Shown: piece by piece, positions 44,962 to 53,269 of the stretch
How positions within the stretch are numbered: the first letter of the stretch is position 1
Layout of the letters: every line of letters starts with the position of its first letter
Assembly: GCA_000310025.1 (NCBI GenBank)
Contig: FN649741.1
Coordinates: 4,401,521-4,465,520 of the forward strand
From: Ectocarpus siliculosus
Taxonomy: Eukaryota; Sar; Phaeophyceae; Ectocarpales; Ectocarpaceae
Reading direction: 5' to 3'
Length of the DNA: 64,000 nucleotides
Notes under the pieces: model-generated
The model's database searches: none
Told to the model about the DNA's origin: nothing
What the model saw: the letters and a program-made list of their open reading frames with translations, nothing else
Made by a program: the position numbers and the translations under genes

Positions 44962-45387
44962 ATGTTGGGAACCATTACAGCGGACGAGATTCGCACCGAC
45001 GAGGTGCAGGGTGCGACCTCCGAAACGTCCATCACCATCGGATCAGCTCTGTTCCCTTCAACGGATTCAGTGGCCAGGTCCACGGCTTCGTTCGGGGGAT
45101 CGGCATCTTTTGTTAAAAAATCCGCTCACCAGGCCGTTGTTTCGGCCTCCGCCACCGTAGACCCGTCGACCACGATCGTGGGTGTCAGGTTCAATGGATC
45201 GGTGCAACTTGAATTCGTCGAAACGCCGAGCACGCCGACCGAAGTTTTCGTGGTGGACGAAGGCGGGTTCTGTAGCTCAACCAACCTCATAACGGCGACA
45301 CTCCCGACGTCGGCGGTGCCTCTGGTGTTGGCATCTCCCTACGCATACCTGAGCGTACCGACAATACCGGGTTCTGTCGCACTTTAA
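44962..45387 (+). CDS. Beta-rich fibre-like structural protein
   Basis: A 141-residue protein starting MLGTITADEIRTDEVQG. The first 40 residues look like the N-terminal repeats of tail-fibre-type proteins (ITADEIRTDEV), and the rest is beta-rich with many Ser/Thr/Val (ASATVDPSTTIVGVRF). No Cys-rich or catalytic motif. It is convergent with another beta-rich gene, overlapping by 4 bp. Likely surface or spike protein (inference). Confidence 0.6.
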   Translation: MLGTITADEIRTDEVQGATSETSITIGSALFPSTDSVARSTASFGGSASFVKKSAHQAVVSASATVDPSTTIVGVRFNGSVQLEFVETPSTPTEVFVVDEGGFCSSTNLITATLPTSAVPLVLASPYAYLSVPTIPGSVAL

Positions 45388-45866
45388 AATAGCGCAAACC
45401 AGTCAGTCCCGTTTGTGTAAATCTTGAGCGAGCCATATGCCTGCGAAAGCACCACGGAGGAACCTCCCGACAGCAGCTCTGTGCCGAATGGTACGACGGT
45501 GACGCTGTTATCACCACCACCTTCCTTAACCACGACTATCAAATCTCCCACTACCTTCGACGATGGATCTGGGAGGGTCAGCGTCGTGTCCAGAGTTCCC
45601 GCTACGGCCACGATGTCGTCGGAGGTACTGATGGCGTACGCCGGCGCCGCGGTGTCTACGCTGGTGTGCACATTCGGAACCTCGAATGTCAGGTTTCCGA
45701 GCCCGTCCGTCTTGAGCACCGAACCGGGAAGCGGCGTTGTGCTCGGCCAATTGAACAACCCTATTTGGATGTTCGACGTTGCGCTCGTTACCCTTGACGT
45801 GACAATGGAGTCGCATGAGATTGACATCGATCTCCGCTTTCCTCTGACACTAGCAGCCGTCTTCAT
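45384..45866 (-). CDS. Beta-rich fibre-tip-like structural protein
   Basis: A 160-residue protein. The segment PGSVLKTDGLGNLTFEVP is the usual phrase before fibre C-terminal domains in phages and large viruses. The end, GGGDNSVTVVPFGTELLSG to YGSLKIYTNGTDWFAL, matches fibre-tip domains that bind ligands or trimerise. Start possibilities include MSISCD (residue 14). Probably a virion surface protein with the gene at 44962. Confidence 0.65.
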   Translation of the reverse strand: MKTAASVRGKRRSMSISCDSIVTSRVTSATSNIQIGLFNWPSTTPLPGSVLKTDGLGNLTFEVPNVHTSVDTAAPAYAISTSDDIVAVAGTLDTTLTLPDPSSKVVGDLIVVVKEGGGDNSVTVVPFGTELLSGGSSVVLSQAYGSLKIYTNGTDWFALF

Positions 45867-45906
45867 TTTTATAGAGGTTCACCAGACGCGCGCGCGCGAT
45901 GTTCCC

Positions 45907-46467
45907 TCACGCGAAAAACCACACCGGATCATCTCGGTGCGGCAGCTTGGATAGGAATCTTTCCGACGACTCCCCCGCGGAGTCCTTCTCGGAACACACA
46001 AGACCTCCGTTGTGCAGGACCCCGAAACCGACGCTCTCCATCGCCCGAACAACCCGGAGTATGTTGCCTCGCGTGAAATCATGAAGTTCGTAGGATATGA
46101 TGCCGAACGCATCGAGGACATCCATCGGTGTCGAGCTTGTTTTCATCTTACTCACGGCCACGCTGAAGTCGTGGTCGAAGTCTAGGTCCACCGGGTAGTT
46201 CTTCCTAGACTTTTCTGTCTTGAAACATATCGTGGGCTTCACAGACGTCCCGTCCTCCACAACAACGGATTTCTCCCTGTGATTGATACGCGTCTTTGTT
46301 TGGCAGCGCGCCCCGATCGCCGCTACGAGGTCGCAATGTGTTTTGGTTGTGTACTTGTTTCCCGGAGGAATGGCGTAGACGACAAAGCAGTTGATCTTGT
46401 CTTCCGAGTGAATCCACGTGTATTTAAACTTTCTAAATTGTTCCAACCACAGCACGTACGCTTCCAT
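45907..46467 (-). CDS. Hypothetical protein
   Basis: A 186-residue soluble protein, MEAYVLWLEQFRKFKYTWIH to DDPVWFFA, with a mixed alpha/beta composition. A pattern such as INCFVVYAIPPGNKYTTKTH suggests a small enzyme or binding fold, but I recognise no motif. It lies 13 bp beyond the end of the exonuclease gene on the same strand, so the two could be co-transcribed. Confidence 0.65.
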   Translation of the reverse strand: MEAYVLWLEQFRKFKYTWIHSEDKINCFVVYAIPPGNKYTTKTHCDLVAAIGARCQTKTRINHREKSVVVEDGTSVKPTICFKTEKSRKNYPVDLDFDHDFSVAVSKMKTSSTPMDVLDAFGIISYELHDFTRGNILRVVRAMESVGFGVLHNGGLVCSEKDSAGESSERFLSKLPHRDDPVWFFA

Positions 46468-46480
46468 TTCAGCGGGGTTA

Positions 46481-47101
46481 TCAGCCGCCTAGATTTGTTT
46501 TATCTTTTTTCTTTTTGTTTGAGGCGTGCTTCTCCAAGAGCGTGAAGTAGCACTTCACCATGGCGTCGACGTCGCACATGGCGTGGTGGGCGTTCTCAAA
46601 GACATGGCCGAAGAGAAATTTGTGCAGTTCCTCCAGCTTTGGCCACTTGTACGACCCATACGAGTTCGGGATTCGCACGAGGTTGGTGGTGCTCTTCATG
46701 GTACACAAGCTGTTGAAGCTCATCAGCCGCCGAGCGTCGTCGGCCGAGCCCATCCTGAACAGCTCCGCCGACACCACACTCCTGTCGAAGTCGAGGTTGT
46801 GCGCGACAATCTTGTCGGATTTGTTGACATCCGCCATGAAGTCAGAGAGGACGACACTCACTGCGTTTCCGTACCTGTCCATGACGGCTCTCGATATTCC
46901 GTGCACGAACTCGGCTCCGATATTGTCGTCCGCGATGCCGGGGTCAGTCACCGAATACCTCTGGGAGTAGACGGTTTTCTGGTCGCGCAGGACCCATGCG
47001 ATGGACACCACCCGGCACGAGTCGTACTGTTCAAATGTCTCCGGGTTTGCTTTCCTGGGAGGGAGGCCGGTTGTCTCGACATCGAAGAACAACTCCGGCA
47101 T
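46481..47101 (-). CDS. DEDDh 3'-5' exonuclease (DnaQ-like)
   Basis: A 206-residue exonuclease. Motif I FFDVETTGLP (Asp and Glu), motif II VAHNLDFDRSVV (Asp) and motif III AHHAMCDVDAMVKCY (His and Asp) are all in order, the layout of DnaQ-type proofreading/repair nucleases. It likely edits or trims DNA during replication or degrades host nucleic acid (inference). The C-terminus ends in a short Lys-rich stretch. A second DEDDh exonuclease of another subtype lies at 59029. Confidence 0.88.
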   Translation of the reverse strand: MPELFFDVETTGLPPRKANPETFEQYDSCRVVSIAWVLRDQKTVYSQRYSVTDPGIADDNIGAEFVHGISRAVMDRYGNAVSVVLSDFMADVNKSDKIVAHNLDFDRSVVSAELFRMGSADDARRLMSFNSLCTMKSTTNLVRIPNSYGSYKWPKLEELHKFLFGHVFENAHHAMCDVDAMVKCYFTLLEKHASNKKKKDKTNLGG

Positions 47102-47161
47102 CTTGTCGGTCTTGTGTAGGCTCTCTGCACATTATATTTGAGGGCATTGCGACGAACCTTT

Positions 47162-47434
47162 TTATGAATAGGGGCAAAATATTCTAATGTACCATGGCTT
47201 TACTCTTGCATCGCTCTCTTGCACGAGGGTTTCCGTGATGTTGTCCAGTCTCCGGACAACTGTCTGCAGCTTCGCCGCGTAGAGCTCCAGGTCCGAAAGG
47301 GCGTCGGATACGCGCTGGCAAGACGTGTGCTGGTCTTCTTCGAAAGACCGGACGAGCTGTGTCTGCTGCGTCTTCAGGTCTTCCACAATGCGACGAAGTG
47401 AAGTTTGTTTGTTATCGTATTTCAAAATTTTCAT
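47162..47434 (-). CDS. Small coiled-coil protein
   Basis: A 90-residue protein MKILKYDNKQTSLRR with heptad-like Leu/Ile spacing through TQLVRSFEEDQHT to RRLDNITETLVQ. A short Trp/Tyr/Pro C-terminus. No membrane segment. The frame is closed by two neighbours on the same strand. Family unknown. Confidence 0.6.
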   Translation of the reverse strand: MKILKYDNKQTSLRRIVEDLKTQQTQLVRSFEEDQHTSCQRVSDALSDLELYAAKLQTVVRRLDNITETLVQESDARVKPWYIRIFCPYS

Positions 47435-47501
47435 TTTTACCCGCGTATCTTCTCTATATCAACATTTATTTCTCAGTCGTCTGCACCGTACACTCTCACT
47501 C

Positions 47502-48761
47502 TCAAAAGTCCGCATCCGTACAAAACTGCTGCTTCTCACGGTCGAGCAAAACCCCGGGCTTGCTGTACTCGGCCACTCTATTCTCAAAAAAGTTGGTCTT
47601 TCCCTGGAGAGAAATCATGTCCATCCACTCGAACGGGTTGGCGCAGTTGTACACCTTGTCATACCCCAGCTGATTCAGCCAGTAGTCCGCCACAAACTTG
47701 ATGTACTCCGTCATGCTCTTCTCGCTGATGCCGATGAGAGCGACGGGAAGCGCCGACGATATGAACTCGCACTCGACGCTGACAGCGTGCTCAAAGATTT
47801 CATGAACTCGCTCCTGTGGAAGCTTGTTCCTGAGGTGCTTGTAGATGAGAACGGAAGCTGTGGCGTGAAGCCCTTCGTCTCTGGCGATGAGAGAGTTGGC
47901 GAACGACAAGCCCTTGAACTTCTGCCGCTTCTTCAGCCAGTAGATGGCGCAGAACGACCCGCTGAACTGAACGCCCTCCAGACAGGTGAAGCCGACCAGC
48001 CTCTCCGCGAGTGAAGCGGTCTCGGGGTTCATCCACTTCTCTGCCCAAAGCGCCTTCTTTTCGATGATTGGCATCGTCTGGATGGATCGCATCACGTGTC
48101 TCTGCTCTTCCGTGTCCCTGAAGTAGGTCTGAATTAGTAGAGAGTACGATTCGCCGTGAACCGCTTCCGTGGCCTCCTGGATAGCAAAATGCTGTCTGAT
48201 CTGCGGAATCACAATCTCGTTCTTGAAGTTGAGACCGATGTTCTCCATGACGATCTGGTCGAGCGACGCGAAGAACGCCAACACCAGTTTCAAAAAGTGC
48301 TTCTCGTCGCTCGAAGCATCATCCCAGTCTTTCGAGTCTCCGGACATGTCGATCTCCTCCACGACCCAGAACAGAGCGGTCTGCTTCTTGTACAGTTGGA
48401 AGACGTCGGCGTACTCGTGCTCGGTCTTGCCGTTGAAGAGAATGAACCGATCGAAGTCCTCCTCCTCGACACACATCGGCTCGACGATTTCGCCCTCCAC
48501 CTCCTTTCTCCTGAATTCTGTCGGAAGATGGATGGTCGTCTTCTTCAGGTCACTGAAACCACCGATGAACACAGAGTCGACGAAGATCTGGGGAAAAGTC
48601 GAGCACCTCGTCGTCTCAACCAACTCTTTCATGTCGGGCGTGTCATTGCAGACGAGGTAGACCACGGGCGACACATCCCTCTTCCGCAGATACTCGAGGG
48701 CCTGGTCGCACACAGAACACCCCGAGATTTTGTACAGCGTGATTTTTTTATAGGTGAACAT
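47502..48761 (-). CDS. Glutaredoxin fused to ribonucleotide reductase small subunit (R2)
   Basis: A 419-residue protein. Residues about 1-85 form a glutaredoxin: ISGCSVCDQALEYLRKRD (CxxC), then STFPQIFVDSVFIGGFSDL. Residues about 100-419 are a class I R2 with metal ligands in EIDMS, IVMENI, EATEAVHGE, TCLEG and RDEGLHA, and the radical Tyr in HGESYSLLI. The C-terminal FCTDADF peptide is the usual R1-docking tail. So the enzyme would supply the reductant and radical subunits in one chain. The large subunit is not in the window. I start at MFTYKKITLY because the upstream AAAAAAATGTTTCG is the promoter element. Confidence 0.93.
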   Translation of the reverse strand: MFTYKKITLYKISGCSVCDQALEYLRKRDVSPVVYLVCNDTPDMKELVETTRCSTFPQIFVDSVFIGGFSDLKKTTIHLPTEFRRKEVEGEIVEPMCVEEEDFDRFILFNGKTEHEYADVFQLYKKQTALFWVVEEIDMSGDSKDWDDASSDEKHFLKLVLAFFASLDQIVMENIGLNFKNEIVIPQIRQHFAIQEATEAVHGESYSLLIQTYFRDTEEQRHVMRSIQTMPIIEKKALWAEKWMNPETASLAERLVGFTCLEGVQFSGSFCAIYWLKKRQKFKGLSFANSLIARDEGLHATASVLIYKHLRNKLPQERVHEIFEHAVSVECEFISSALPVALIGISEKSMTEYIKFVADYWLNQLGYDKVYNCANPFEWMDMISLQGKTNFFENRVAEYSKPGVLLDREKQQFCTDADF

Positions 48762-48932
48762 GGTTGACAGAGTAATGGCGAGAGGTATCATCACGAAACA
48801 TTTTTTTTGGCGTATACTTTCGTCACCATCTGACCCCCGCCCACCCACACAACATCCACCAGCTCGCGCGTCCGCATCTCTAAAAATATTTTGTGTGTAC
48901 GAAGTTACATAAGAAATACTCCGATCGTCATC

Positions 48933-50474
48933 ATGGACAACTTCATCTCCGCCGTCGCGCAGCTCAAAGCCTCCGAAGACACAAAGTATGACGTGCTGTA
49001 CCTCAACACCCCCTGGAACAAACTGACCGTGGAACAGATGGGAAAGATAGACCTTTCATCTCTCACCAAAGACGAAGCTCTGATGTACATGTGGGCCGAC
49101 ACCTACAGCATCAAGTTTGCCACCGAGCTGTTCAAGCTCCAGGGGTTCAAGTTCCACTCGGTGTACCAGATCTGTGATGTCGCCACCTACCCTCCTGCAC
49201 CCGAACCCAAAGCCGCGGGCGAGGCCGTCCCGACCTCGGTCGCCGATGTTATGCACGGCAGCGACAAGGACACGGACGGACCGGTCGACAGCCCTGCGGA
49301 GGCGGCCGTCGTCGACAAGGCCATCGTCAAAACTACCACGAAGCGCGCCAAGAAGCAGAGGTGCCCTCCTCTATCGCTCCCCAAGTACTGGAAGAGTGTC
49401 ACTCACAGAGGTTCCACGCGCCCGACAGCGGAGTTTCTCTTGCTCGGTCACAAGGGTGGACGCGATGTCCTCGACAAGCTCATGAACGAAAAATCCGGAA
49501 CCCTGCCGTACCAGGTCGTTCACAAGCCTGACCTCGGCAAGAAGTCCAGGAGCGTTCCCAAGAAGAACATCAACCTCGACCCGGAGTGGGTGTGTGACCG
49601 CCCCGAAGAGTTTCTCGACACGGCGATCAGCCACCTCAAGCCTTCCGTCAAGATCCTAGAAGTGTTTGGGTCAACCCTGAAGAGGATGACGGACTCCGTC
49701 GGACCCAACGTACCCGGAGGATTCTGCCCGGCGTACGGAAGCAACGCCGGGCTCGCCAACTGTCTCAACAAGGTGATGCGGTCCATGAAGAAGGTGCAGT
49801 TGCAGGGGCTGTGCTCGGCCCTCTCCAAGATTGCACAAGCCGACGACGCCGACAGAGCTACGAAGGTCAAGGAATTCCGGGCCGTGGATGCGTCTTGGAC
49901 CGCGATAGTCACGGCACTGACCGACATGAAGTCCCCCGTCGCTTACGACTGGAGCTCCAAGGACGCCGACCTCCCCGCCGAGTGGCTGCGCCTGGCGGTT
50001 CTCTCGTTTGCACAGAAAAACATGGCCGACTTCGGCGACCTCAGGCGCAAGCGCAAGAGGAGGAAGACGAACAAGGACTCGCCCCGCGCTTGTCACGGGA
50101 TCGCCAAACCCGTCGTGGTGTCCAAGCAACTCACAGACTTCTTGGGCCTGGAAGAGGGTCACATGGTCTCGCGCACCCACACGGTCAAGCTTCTGAACAA
50201 CTACGTCAAGGCCAACGGTCTACAGAACCCCGCCAAGAAGATTCAGATCGTGCCCGACGAAGCTCTCCTCAAGCTCCTTTGTCCCCCGGCGGACTTCGGG
50301 CCCATCACGTACTTCAAGATGTGTTCGCTTCTCGGTCCTCACTTCCCAAAGGAGTCGCAGGAAGTCAAGGACGCCAAGGCGAAAGAGGCAAAGGAAGCCA
50401 GGGTGGCCAAAGCAGCCGCCGCCAAGGCCAAGAAGGACGAGGAGGGGAGCGCCGCCAAAAAGGCTCGCAAGTAG
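48933..50474 (+). CDS. MT-A70-like methyltransferase domain fused to SWIB domain
   Basis: A 513-residue protein. Residues about 18-70 (KYDVLYLNTPWNKL ... ALMYMWADTY) and about 150-235 (TRPTAEFLLLGHKGG ... FLDTAISHLKPSVKILEVFG) match the MT-A70 adenine-N6 methyltransferase layout, with the catalytic DPPW replaced by NTPW. A Lys/Arg-rich linker (RRKRKRRKTNK) follows, then a SWIB domain (about 390-465: KQLTDFLGLEEGHMVSRTH ... FKMCSLLGPHF), and a Lys/Ala-rich tail. Methyl transfer may be weakened or lost. This fusion would link nucleic acid modification to chromatin or transcription. Confidence 0.75.
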   Translation: MDNFISAVAQLKASEDTKYDVLYLNTPWNKLTVEQMGKIDLSSLTKDEALMYMWADTYSIKFATELFKLQGFKFHSVYQICDVATYPPAPEPKAAGEAVPTSVADVMHGSDKDTDGPVDSPAEAAVVDKAIVKTTTKRAKKQRCPPLSLPKYWKSVTHRGSTRPTAEFLLLGHKGGRDVLDKLMNEKSGTLPYQVVHKPDLGKKSRSVPKKNINLDPEWVCDRPEEFLDTAISHLKPSVKILEVFGSTLKRMTDSVGPNVPGGFCPAYGSNAGLANCLNKVMRSMKKVQLQGLCSALSKIAQADDADRATKVKEFRAVDASWTAIVTALTDMKSPVAYDWSSKDADLPAEWLRLAVLSFAQKNMADFGDLRRKRKRRKTNKDSPRACHGIAKPVVVSKQLTDFLGLEEGHMVSRTHTVKLLNNYVKANGLQNPAKKIQIVPDEALLKLLCPPADFGPITYFKMCSLLGPHFPKESQEVKDAKAKEAKEARVAKAAAAKAKKDEEGSAAKKARK

Positions 50475-50489
50475 AATGAATTGAATGGC

Positions 50490-50933
50490 CTAGGGGTCCG
50501 GCTTGCACTTGAAACTCAGTTCTTGGACGACGGTCCCCGCGGGCTTGGCCTTCCTGGCCCTGGGTTTACCACGCGTTTCCTCGATCTGAATCTTGGCGTA
50601 GTCGATTACACGGTTTCTCGCATCATCTAGCGAGACGTCTCTCTCGTCGAGCCTTTGCTTAAGACTCAGCAACGACGCCAACATGGCGGGATCTACTTCT
50701 CCTCGAACAATCTTGAAAAACAGGCTAGGGTACGAGAACGCCAGCTTCTTGTGCCTCTGGTGAAGCACGATTTCCATCTGCTTCTGAGTCATCCCCGGAG
50801 ACTTGCTTTTGATTACCTGTATATCCCTCTCGAGGGCGGCGTACATCTCTGATATGGTAGAGGAAACGAAGCTCTCCGGGAGGTCGTTCGCAATGTAATC
50901 CTCAACCGCTTGGCGGTGGTTCGGGTTCGTCAT
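50490..50933 (-). CDS. Conserved-type hypothetical protein
   Basis: A 147-residue helical protein, MTNPNHRQAVEDYIAND. The pattern KQMEIVLHQRHKKLAFSYPSLFFKIVRGEV, then LLSLKQRLDERDVSLDDARNRV is reminiscent of a small group found in many algal viruses. It has a basic, Pro-rich C-terminus. The start is supported by the promoter element at 50949-50961 (AAAAAAATGTTTCG on the minus strand). Function unknown. Confidence 0.7.
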   Translation of the reverse strand: MTNPNHRQAVEDYIANDLPESFVSSTISEMYAALERDIQVIKSKSPGMTQKQMEIVLHQRHKKLAFSYPSLFFKIVRGEVDPAMLASLLSLKQRLDERDVSLDDARNRVIDYAKIQIEETRGKPRARKAKPAGTVVQELSFKCKPDP

Positions 50934-50948
50934 GCTCGGTGTACGCTC

Positions 50949-50961
50949 GAAACATTTTTTT
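50949..50961 (-). promoter_or_regulatory. ATGTTT-type promoter element
   Basis: Minus-strand AAAAAAATGTTTCG about 16 nt before the start at 50933. It overlaps the end of the neighbouring gene by a few bases, showing how tightly packed this region is. Confidence 0.55.
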
Positions 50962-51199
50962 AATCGAAACGAAATCCCACTTCATTCTTGACCACAGTCT
51001 CTTCGCAGGGTCTATCCAGCCCCAGGAAAATTTCAACGAGAGACCTTGTCGCTGGGAATTTCTCCGGGACACACGACGTTCGGTAAATCTGCTCCTTGAC
51101 CCACTGCACGTCTACCAACGAGTCCTTCCGCCTGAAGTATGCGAAGCAGTCGTCGATGTCTGGATCTTCTTCCATCTGTCTGTGCGCTGCTCGGCGCAT
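50960..51199 (-). CDS. Small hypothetical protein
   Basis: A 79-residue acidic/basic protein MRRAAHRQMEEDPDIDDCF, mostly helical. No recognised family. A minus-strand ATAATGTTTTCG lies at 51223-51233, about 24 nt upstream. It abuts the PCNA gene on the other strand, sharing the short intergenic region. Confidence 0.6.
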   Translation of the reverse strand: MRRAAHRQMEEDPDIDDCFAYFRRKDSLVDVQWVKEQIYRTSCVPEKFPATRSLVEIFLGLDRPCEETVVKNEVGFRFD

Positions 51200-51278
51200 C
51201 TCTTCCGTTTATTTTGTTTCACGAAAACATTATCGTGAGCGAGACCAGACGTTCTCATCCACTACCACGCTCGAACAC

Positions 51279-52154
51279 ATGGCACAAAAAACTACGGTGA
51301 CTTGTCACATGGGTGCAGACGCGCCAATGGATGCTATCCCCGTGCATATCAGTCCGACAGAACAGCCGTCGTACAAGGGCAGGCCGCTGGTGCTCATGAT
51401 GCAGACGTCGCAGTGCCTCCAGTTCAAGTCGCTCATCGAGTGTCTCAAAGAACTTCTGTGCGAGGTCAACATGGACTTCATCGAAGGAAAAGGGATCCGT
51501 CTCGTATCGATCGATCCCGGCCGCGTGGCCATGATCCATCTCGTGGTGAACAACATCGAGAGCTTCTACGCGAAGGGTACGGTCACGGCGGGGCTGAACG
51601 TGGTGGTTCTCTACAAGATGATACGGTCGATGACATCGAACGACTTCATGGAGTGGAGGATCTATGAAGACGAACCCCATCGGATGGAAATCGAGCTCTC
51701 GAACTCCGAGAGACGCACCAAGACCGTGACTTCCATCAAGCTTCTTGACCTGGACGCCGAGGATATCATTATACCACAGGTTGAGTTCGACCGAGTAGTC
51801 TCTATGCCGTCGTCGGAACTGTCGAAGCACGTCCGCGAAATGGTCACCGTGAGCCCATTCATCAGCATCAGGGCCACGCAGACCACGCTCGAGCTCGTCT
51901 CCGAGGGCGAGATGGCGAAAAGTCACATTACGATCGAGCCTACCGCGTCCGGTCTCAACTGGAAGCACAGCGAAAAGGGGGAAGACATCGAGGGAAAATA
52001 CTTTGCGAGATACATAGAAAAGTTCACTAAAAATTCTCTGGCCATCAACGTCGAGCTCTTCCTCAAAGCCAACTACCCGTTGATACTGAGATTCGAGATA
52101 AGCATTGGTTGTTTGCGGTTTTGCATCGCGCCGATTCAAGATGGTCAGTCATAG
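51279..52154 (+). CDS. PCNA: Proliferating cell nuclear antigen-like sliding clamp
   Basis: A 291-residue clamp from MAQKTTVTCHMGADAP. The family pattern is visible: FKSLIECLKELLCEVNMDF early, then IRLVSIDPGRVAMIHLVV, the interdomain loop region with LDLDAEDIIIPQ, and a C-terminal LILRFEISIGCLRFCIAPI strand. The N-terminus is about 20-25 residues longer than in cellular PCNAs. It should tether the polymerase at 13795 and be loaded by the RFC-type proteins at 7918 and 57816. Upstream Met codons in the frame lie within the neighbouring gene. Confidence 0.92.
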   Translation: MAQKTTVTCHMGADAPMDAIPVHISPTEQPSYKGRPLVLMMQTSQCLQFKSLIECLKELLCEVNMDFIEGKGIRLVSIDPGRVAMIHLVVNNIESFYAKGTVTAGLNVVVLYKMIRSMTSNDFMEWRIYEDEPHRMEIELSNSERRTKTVTSIKLLDLDAEDIIIPQVEFDRVVSMPSSELSKHVREMVTVSPFISIRATQTTLELVSEGEMAKSHITIEPTASGLNWKHSEKGEDIEGKYFARYIEKFTKNSLAINVELFLKANYPLILRFEISIGCLRFCIAPIQDGQS

Positions 52155-53210
52155 AAGGATCGAGTACGACACGGTGACGGACCCGATGAGGAGCAGCATT
52201 TCCACCCACGGTAGGTAGGCCACGAACCACAAGCGGTCGGAGTCAACGAAATGATCGACCTTTTCCGTCACGTCGCGCAGCAACGCGCTCTGAGAAGCGG
52301 ACATGTTGTTGGATTCGCTCTTGGTGATCGCCGAGTCGTCGAGACTCGTGACGAAGAAGACGGACAGACTCTTCGCCACTATGCTGGCGGAGTCGTCGGT
52401 GTCGTACAAAAGTCGAGCAGACACTACCGGCATCAGCGAGATTATAAAGAAATTCACTACAAGATCCATCACCACGAACGCGAGACGTCCATACATCTTC
52501 ATGCTGAGAAACACGTGGAACAACACGACATTGTGGCTCATGCTCGAAGTGATTGAATTCGCCGGCAGGTTGAAAAACATAAACATGATGGTAACGACGA
52601 TCAGAATCACGTCGACCACACTTCGACGGTCACCGGCCAAGGATGTTTTGCCACTGCCACCGCCCTCCTTCATCAGCGCCGCGAAAGAAATGATCTGCAT
52701 CACGAAGCACAGCACGGCTCGGACGGCATACGCTGCATCTACGTACGCAGCCTGGTAAATATTGTACTTGTCCGAATAAACTTCGTCCAGATGGTTGTAG
52801 ATGAATTTCAAGCGGAACAGTTTCTTGTACAGCCCGGACTCGGGGTCGTTTTCCACAAAACGTCCCCGTTTTTCTAGCCAACGGGACGTGATCGCATCCA
52901 GATGTGCTCCCATCTTGCCAGCGTCAATGTGGGAAATCATCACCCCGTTCGCTGTTTCAATCATGTCGATGGCATCGGTCATGTCCTTGAAAAGCAACAG
53001 GGTTCCCTCTTGCGTCGGCAAACCCTTCAGCGACAAGAACCTCCGCAGAACGCGAGAGTGGCTGATGATTTTCCGAACCGAACCGAAAATCTGGCGAAGA
53101 ATAAACTTGCCACACCTTACCACTGTGGTGTCGGAGTCTGCGGTCGTCATTATCCGATAGTCCAGACTCTCGTCCACAAAATGCCTCGGTCGCGCCGGAT
53201 TCGCATACAT
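52149..53210 (-). CDS. Multi-pass membrane protein, hypothetical
   Basis: A 353-residue protein with a basic N-terminal domain of about 150 residues and then about five hydrophobic segments: AVLCFVMQIISFAAL, VILIVVTIMFMFFNL, VFLSMKMYG..LAFVVMDLVVNFFII and the C-terminal VEMLLLIGSVTVSYSI. No recognised family. The chosen start MYANPARPRH is next to the divergent gene; MTTADSD (53150) is an alternative. Overlaps PCNA by 6 bp at the 3' end. Possibly a membrane channel or virion membrane protein (inference). Confidence 0.7.
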   Translation of the reverse strand: MYANPARPRHFVDESLDYRIMTTADSDTTVVRCGKFILRQIFGSVRKIISHSRVLRRFLSLKGLPTQEGTLLLFKDMTDAIDMIETANGVMISHIDAGKMGAHLDAITSRWLEKRGRFVENDPESGLYKKLFRLKFIYNHLDEVYSDKYNIYQAAYVDAAYAVRAVLCFVMQIISFAALMKEGGGSGKTSLAGDRRSVVDVILIVVTIMFMFFNLPANSITSSMSHNVVLFHVFLSMKMYGRLAFVVMDLVVNFFIISLMPVVSARLLYDTDDSASIVAKSLSVFFVTSLDDSAITKSESNNMSASQSALLRDVTEKVDHFVDSDRLWFVAYLPWVEMLLLIGSVTVSYSILL

Positions 53211-53269
53211 GCGACGTCTCGTTTGGAATGGGCGACATATAAAAACGTTTTCAAACGTACAAATGAACG

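Noticed and set aside
48762..48848. Longer N-terminus of the Grx-R2 protein (starting MGGRGSDGDE)
   Set aside because: The extra codons run through the A-rich ATGTTT promoter element, and the glutaredoxin begins normally at MFTYKKITLY.
51096..51278. Longer N-terminus of PCNA
   Set aside because: It is antisense to the small gene at 50960 and lies before a normal clamp start; composition is not that of the family.
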